Source: UBA5072 sp041737175
GTDB taxonomy: Bacteria > Bacteroidota > Bacteroidia > Bacteroidales > UBA10428
Assembly: GCA_041737175.1 (NCBI GenBank)
Contig: JBGSSF010000003.1
Coordinates: 62,001-126,000 of the forward strand
Direction: 5' to 3'
DNA: 64,000 nucleotides
Below are positions 62,308-64,000 of the stretch, piece after piece. Under the pieces are notes generated by a model. It saw only the letters and a list, made by a program, of their open reading frames with translations, was not told where the DNA came from and ran no database searches. How positions within the stretch are numbered: position 1 is the stretch's first letter; each line of letters opens with the position of its first letter. Made by a program: the position numbers and the translations under genes.

Positions 62308-63849
62308 ATGAAAGCAATCCGCACACTGATCCTTCTGCTGTTATTGACCTGCAAATCCCTGTTCATTCTTGCCCAGACATCAACCTACCCCGCTCCCCGT
62401 TTGTATTATGTGACGGTTAATCCCGAAACGGGTCATGATAGCCTGATCTGGTTTTCGATTACCAGCGCCTATCCCGAAATTGATTATTACATAATTGGAA
62501 TTTCGACTTTGCGTAATCCTGGTGAATTTCCGCCGGATTATGGTTTTACCGGAGTTGGACAAGTTTTTGTCCCTGATACATTCTTTATCAACACCAATCT
62601 GGAATCCTCCGTTCATTCTGTAGGATATACAGTATGGGGTGTGAACGATCTGGGGGGAGGACCAACAACTATTCAGAATGGCGGTTTTGAACAGCCCCCT
62701 GACAGCACCATTTTTCTTGAAGCTGATTTTGACACCTGCCTGGGTACCATCACTCTGAACTGGAACAACTACAATAAATGGCGGGGTTCAACCGATGAAT
62801 TCAACATTTACCGGAGAACAGCGCCCAATGTATATAGCCTGATTGATCAGGTTTCCGGAACCACCACGAGTTATGTCATGACCAATGTTACCGGCAACCA
62901 GACCTACGAATTATTCGTTGAAGCAGTAAACAGTGACAGGATTCGGCGATCCACATCCAACCGGGTGGATGTTCTTACCACCATGTCGCTACAGCCCAAC
63001 AGTGTCAATGCAGATTATGCAACCCTTAGCGCCGGAAATTCAATTGACCTTTCCTTCACCATCCTGGGTGCGCCTTTTAATACACAGTACAACCTGGTGC
63101 GCAGCAATAGTCCGGCAGGCAGTGATCCTGAAATCGTTACCACCTTCATTACCAGCAACAATCGGATCACTTATACCGATAATGTACCTTTTACATCAGG
63201 TATTTATTATTATCATCTTGAGGGAATCAACAATTGTGGTCAGGCTTCCTCCATATCCAATACGGCCAATAACATCATCCTCAACGGGACCCTGGCAGGA
63301 ACCAATATTTCCGTTTCCTGGAACGAATATGAAGACTGGTCAGGTGACGTGGAACGTTACCGGATCATCAGAACGAGCGGTCGGGAAAACCCGGTAACCG
63401 ATACCATTGATCTTGGATCAACCACTACCTATTACATTGATGATATCGGCGCGTTGGCCAATTACGCCGATCCGGTCAGCAGCCTGGTTTGTTACCAGGT
63501 GGATGCCATTGAGAACATCAATATGTATGGTCTGCAAGGCAAGAGCCTGTCTAACCGCCTTTGTTTCTCATTAAATCCTGATATCCGGATGCCCAATGCC
63601 TTTATTCCCAATGATGGTGATCCTACAAACCAGGTTTTTGAACCCGTATTTTCCTTCGAGCCGGAACAATATGAAATGACCATTTATAACCGGCTGGGGA
63701 CAAAAATCTGGGAAGGGTCCGAACCCTGGGATGGAAGGGCAAACGGGAAATACGTTCCTGAAGGCGTTTATCTGTATTATATCCGGGTGTACAATTACAG
63801 CACCGATTATAATGAAATGAACGGAAGCGTGACCGTCCTCTACCGTTAA
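62308..63849 (+). CDS. Secreted fibronectin-like repeat protein with CHU_C sorting domain
   Basis: About 513 residues from the ATG at 62308, where the signal peptide begins; an in-frame ATG at 62272 gives a longer form. After the signal (ending Phe-Ile-Leu-Ala-Gln) come several fibronectin-III-like beta domains with repeated Trp-Asn-x-Tyr-x-x-Trp (Trp-Asn-Asn-Tyr-Asn-Lys-Trp, Trp-Asn-Glu-Tyr-Glu-Asp-Trp). The last 85 residues are a CHU_C/gliding-associated domain: Pro-Asn-Ala-Phe-Ile-Pro-Asn, then Ile-Tyr-Asn-Arg-Leu-Gly and Trp-Asp-Gly, ending in a basic strand. The domain targets it to type IX secretion. It is likely a surface adhesin or matrix protein. Confidence 0.9.
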   Translation: MKAIRTLILLLLLTCKSLFILAQTSTYPAPRLYYVTVNPETGHDSLIWFSITSAYPEIDYYIIGISTLRNPGEFPPDYGFTGVGQVFVPDTFFINTNLESSVHSVGYTVWGVNDLGGGPTTIQNGGFEQPPDSTIFLEADFDTCLGTITLNWNNYNKWRGSTDEFNIYRRTAPNVYSLIDQVSGTTTSYVMTNVTGNQTYELFVEAVNSDRIRRSTSNRVDVLTTMSLQPNSVNADYATLSAGNSIDLSFTILGAPFNTQYNLVRSNSPAGSDPEIVTTFITSNNRITYTDNVPFTSGIYYYHLEGINNCGQASSISNTANNIILNGTLAGTNISVSWNEYEDWSGDVERYRIIRTSGRENPVTDTIDLGSTTTYYIDDIGALANYADPVSSLVCYQVDAIENINMYGLQGKSLSNRLCFSLNPDIRMPNAFIPNDGDPTNQVFEPVFSFEPEQYEMTIYNRLGTKIWEGSEPWDGRANGKYVPEGVYLYYIRVYNYSTDYNEMNGSVTVLYR

Positions 63850-63896
63850 TCACTTCATCACCTTATCACTTCATCACCTAATCACTTCATCACCTA
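63849..63896. repeat. 16-nt tandem repeat (3 copies) starting at the CHU_C gene stop codon
   Basis: Three copies of ATCACTTCATCACCTA (one with a final T) begin at the last base of the stop codon TAA. Confidence 0.95.
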
Positions 63897-63902
63897 ACAT
63901 TG

Positions 63903-63925
63903 GTGCAAAATCGCTAATTTTGCAC
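63903..63925. promoter_or_regulatory. Inverted repeat with embedded TAnnTTTG box before the last gene
   Basis: Perfect 9-bp arms GTGCAAAAT and ATTTTGCAC around CGCTA. The right arm contains TAATTTTG (63915-63922), a TAnnTTTG match, 35 bases before an ATG at 63958. It may be an operator overlapping a promoter. Confidence 0.45.
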
Positions 63926-63957
63926 TATCTTCAACGCCTTACTTTTTTGTGCATTCC

Positions 63958-64000
63958 ATGAGTTCCACCCTTTCAGCAGAGGAGATTAAAATCAGGCATG
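63958..64000 (+). CDS. 5' end of a gene cut by the window edge
   Basis: An open frame starts with ATG at 63958 and encodes Met-Ser-Ser-Thr-Leu-Ser-Ala-Glu-Glu-Ile before the window ends. It follows the inverted repeat and possible -7 box. Too short to name. Confidence 0.4.
   Translation, partial: MSSTLSAEEIKIRH

Overview
The window looks like chromosomal DNA of a Bacteroidota bacterium, probably an anaerobic or microaerophilic, polysaccharide-using member of the Bacteroidales/Marinilabiliales type. The evidence is a CHU_C-type (type IX secretion sorting) C-terminal domain, a Bacteroidota-style TonB with an ECF sigma/anti-sigma pair, a fucose-permease-type MFS transporter, FtsX/MacB-like permeases of about 800 residues, many lipoprotein signals, TAnnTTTG boxes upstream of genes and the near absence of Shine-Dalgarno sequences. 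No rRNA, tRNA, CRISPR array, phage or insertion sequence was seen. Genes are dense and no gap exceeds 300 bases.

Layout. (1) 1-1.1 kb: the tail of a barrel-like outer-membrane protein and a Cys-rich lipoprotein. (2) 1.2-10.8 kb: an AmmeMemoRadiSam locus. It holds a Memo-AMMECR1 fusion, a membrane spermidine-synthase-like protein and the radical SAM enzyme AmrS, the first and last with export-like N-termini. Next to it are a membrane iron-sulfur protein with a CuA-like cupredoxin domain, an FG-GAP repeat protein and an exported TPR-like protein. (3) 10.8-26.3 kb, minus strand: a seven-gene export operon joining RND and ABC machinery (ABC ATPase, ABC-2/M1-like permease fusion, TolC, membrane-fusion lipoprotein, RND pump, an RND pump fused to an ABC ATPase, and an ABC-2 permease). 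(4) 26.4-31 kb: a sulfur cluster with a two-gene YeeE/YedE (thiosulfate-type) transporter and three rhodanese-like proteins, two lacking the catalytic cysteine. (5) 31.1-37.5 kb: YccF, then a histidine kinase/NtrC-type regulator pair divergent from a MacB-like ABC exporter that has a clear sigma-54 promoter. (6) 37.6-40.9 kb: an LTA-synthase-type sulfatase-fold enzyme and a sugar MFS permease. (7) 40.9-50 kb, minus strand: a cellobiose operon (Nudix-type regulator, sodium symporter, GH94 cellobiose phosphorylase, GH9 cellulase) that runs on into a CcdA/SafE-like protein, a NapH-like ferredoxin and an unknown protein. (8) 50-64 kb: a dicarboxylate symporter, an AddA-like helicase-nuclease, a YhcC-type radical SAM protein, an ECF sigma/anti-sigma pair divergent from TonB, a CPBP-like membrane protein, a GH9-polysaccharide deacetylase fusion, a membrane protein and a CHU_C protein.

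Two non-coding patterns stand out. Short tandem repeats with a different unit at each locus start at or just after the stop codons of many genes. In addition, a 33-bp stem-loop with identical 10-bp arms occurs in two unrelated intergenic regions 36 kb apart. The strongest candidates for an undescribed system are the RND-ABC hybrid exporter operon and the apparently exported AmmeMemoRadiSam module with its cupredoxin/iron-sulfur neighbour. These functional readings are inferences from motifs and gene order.
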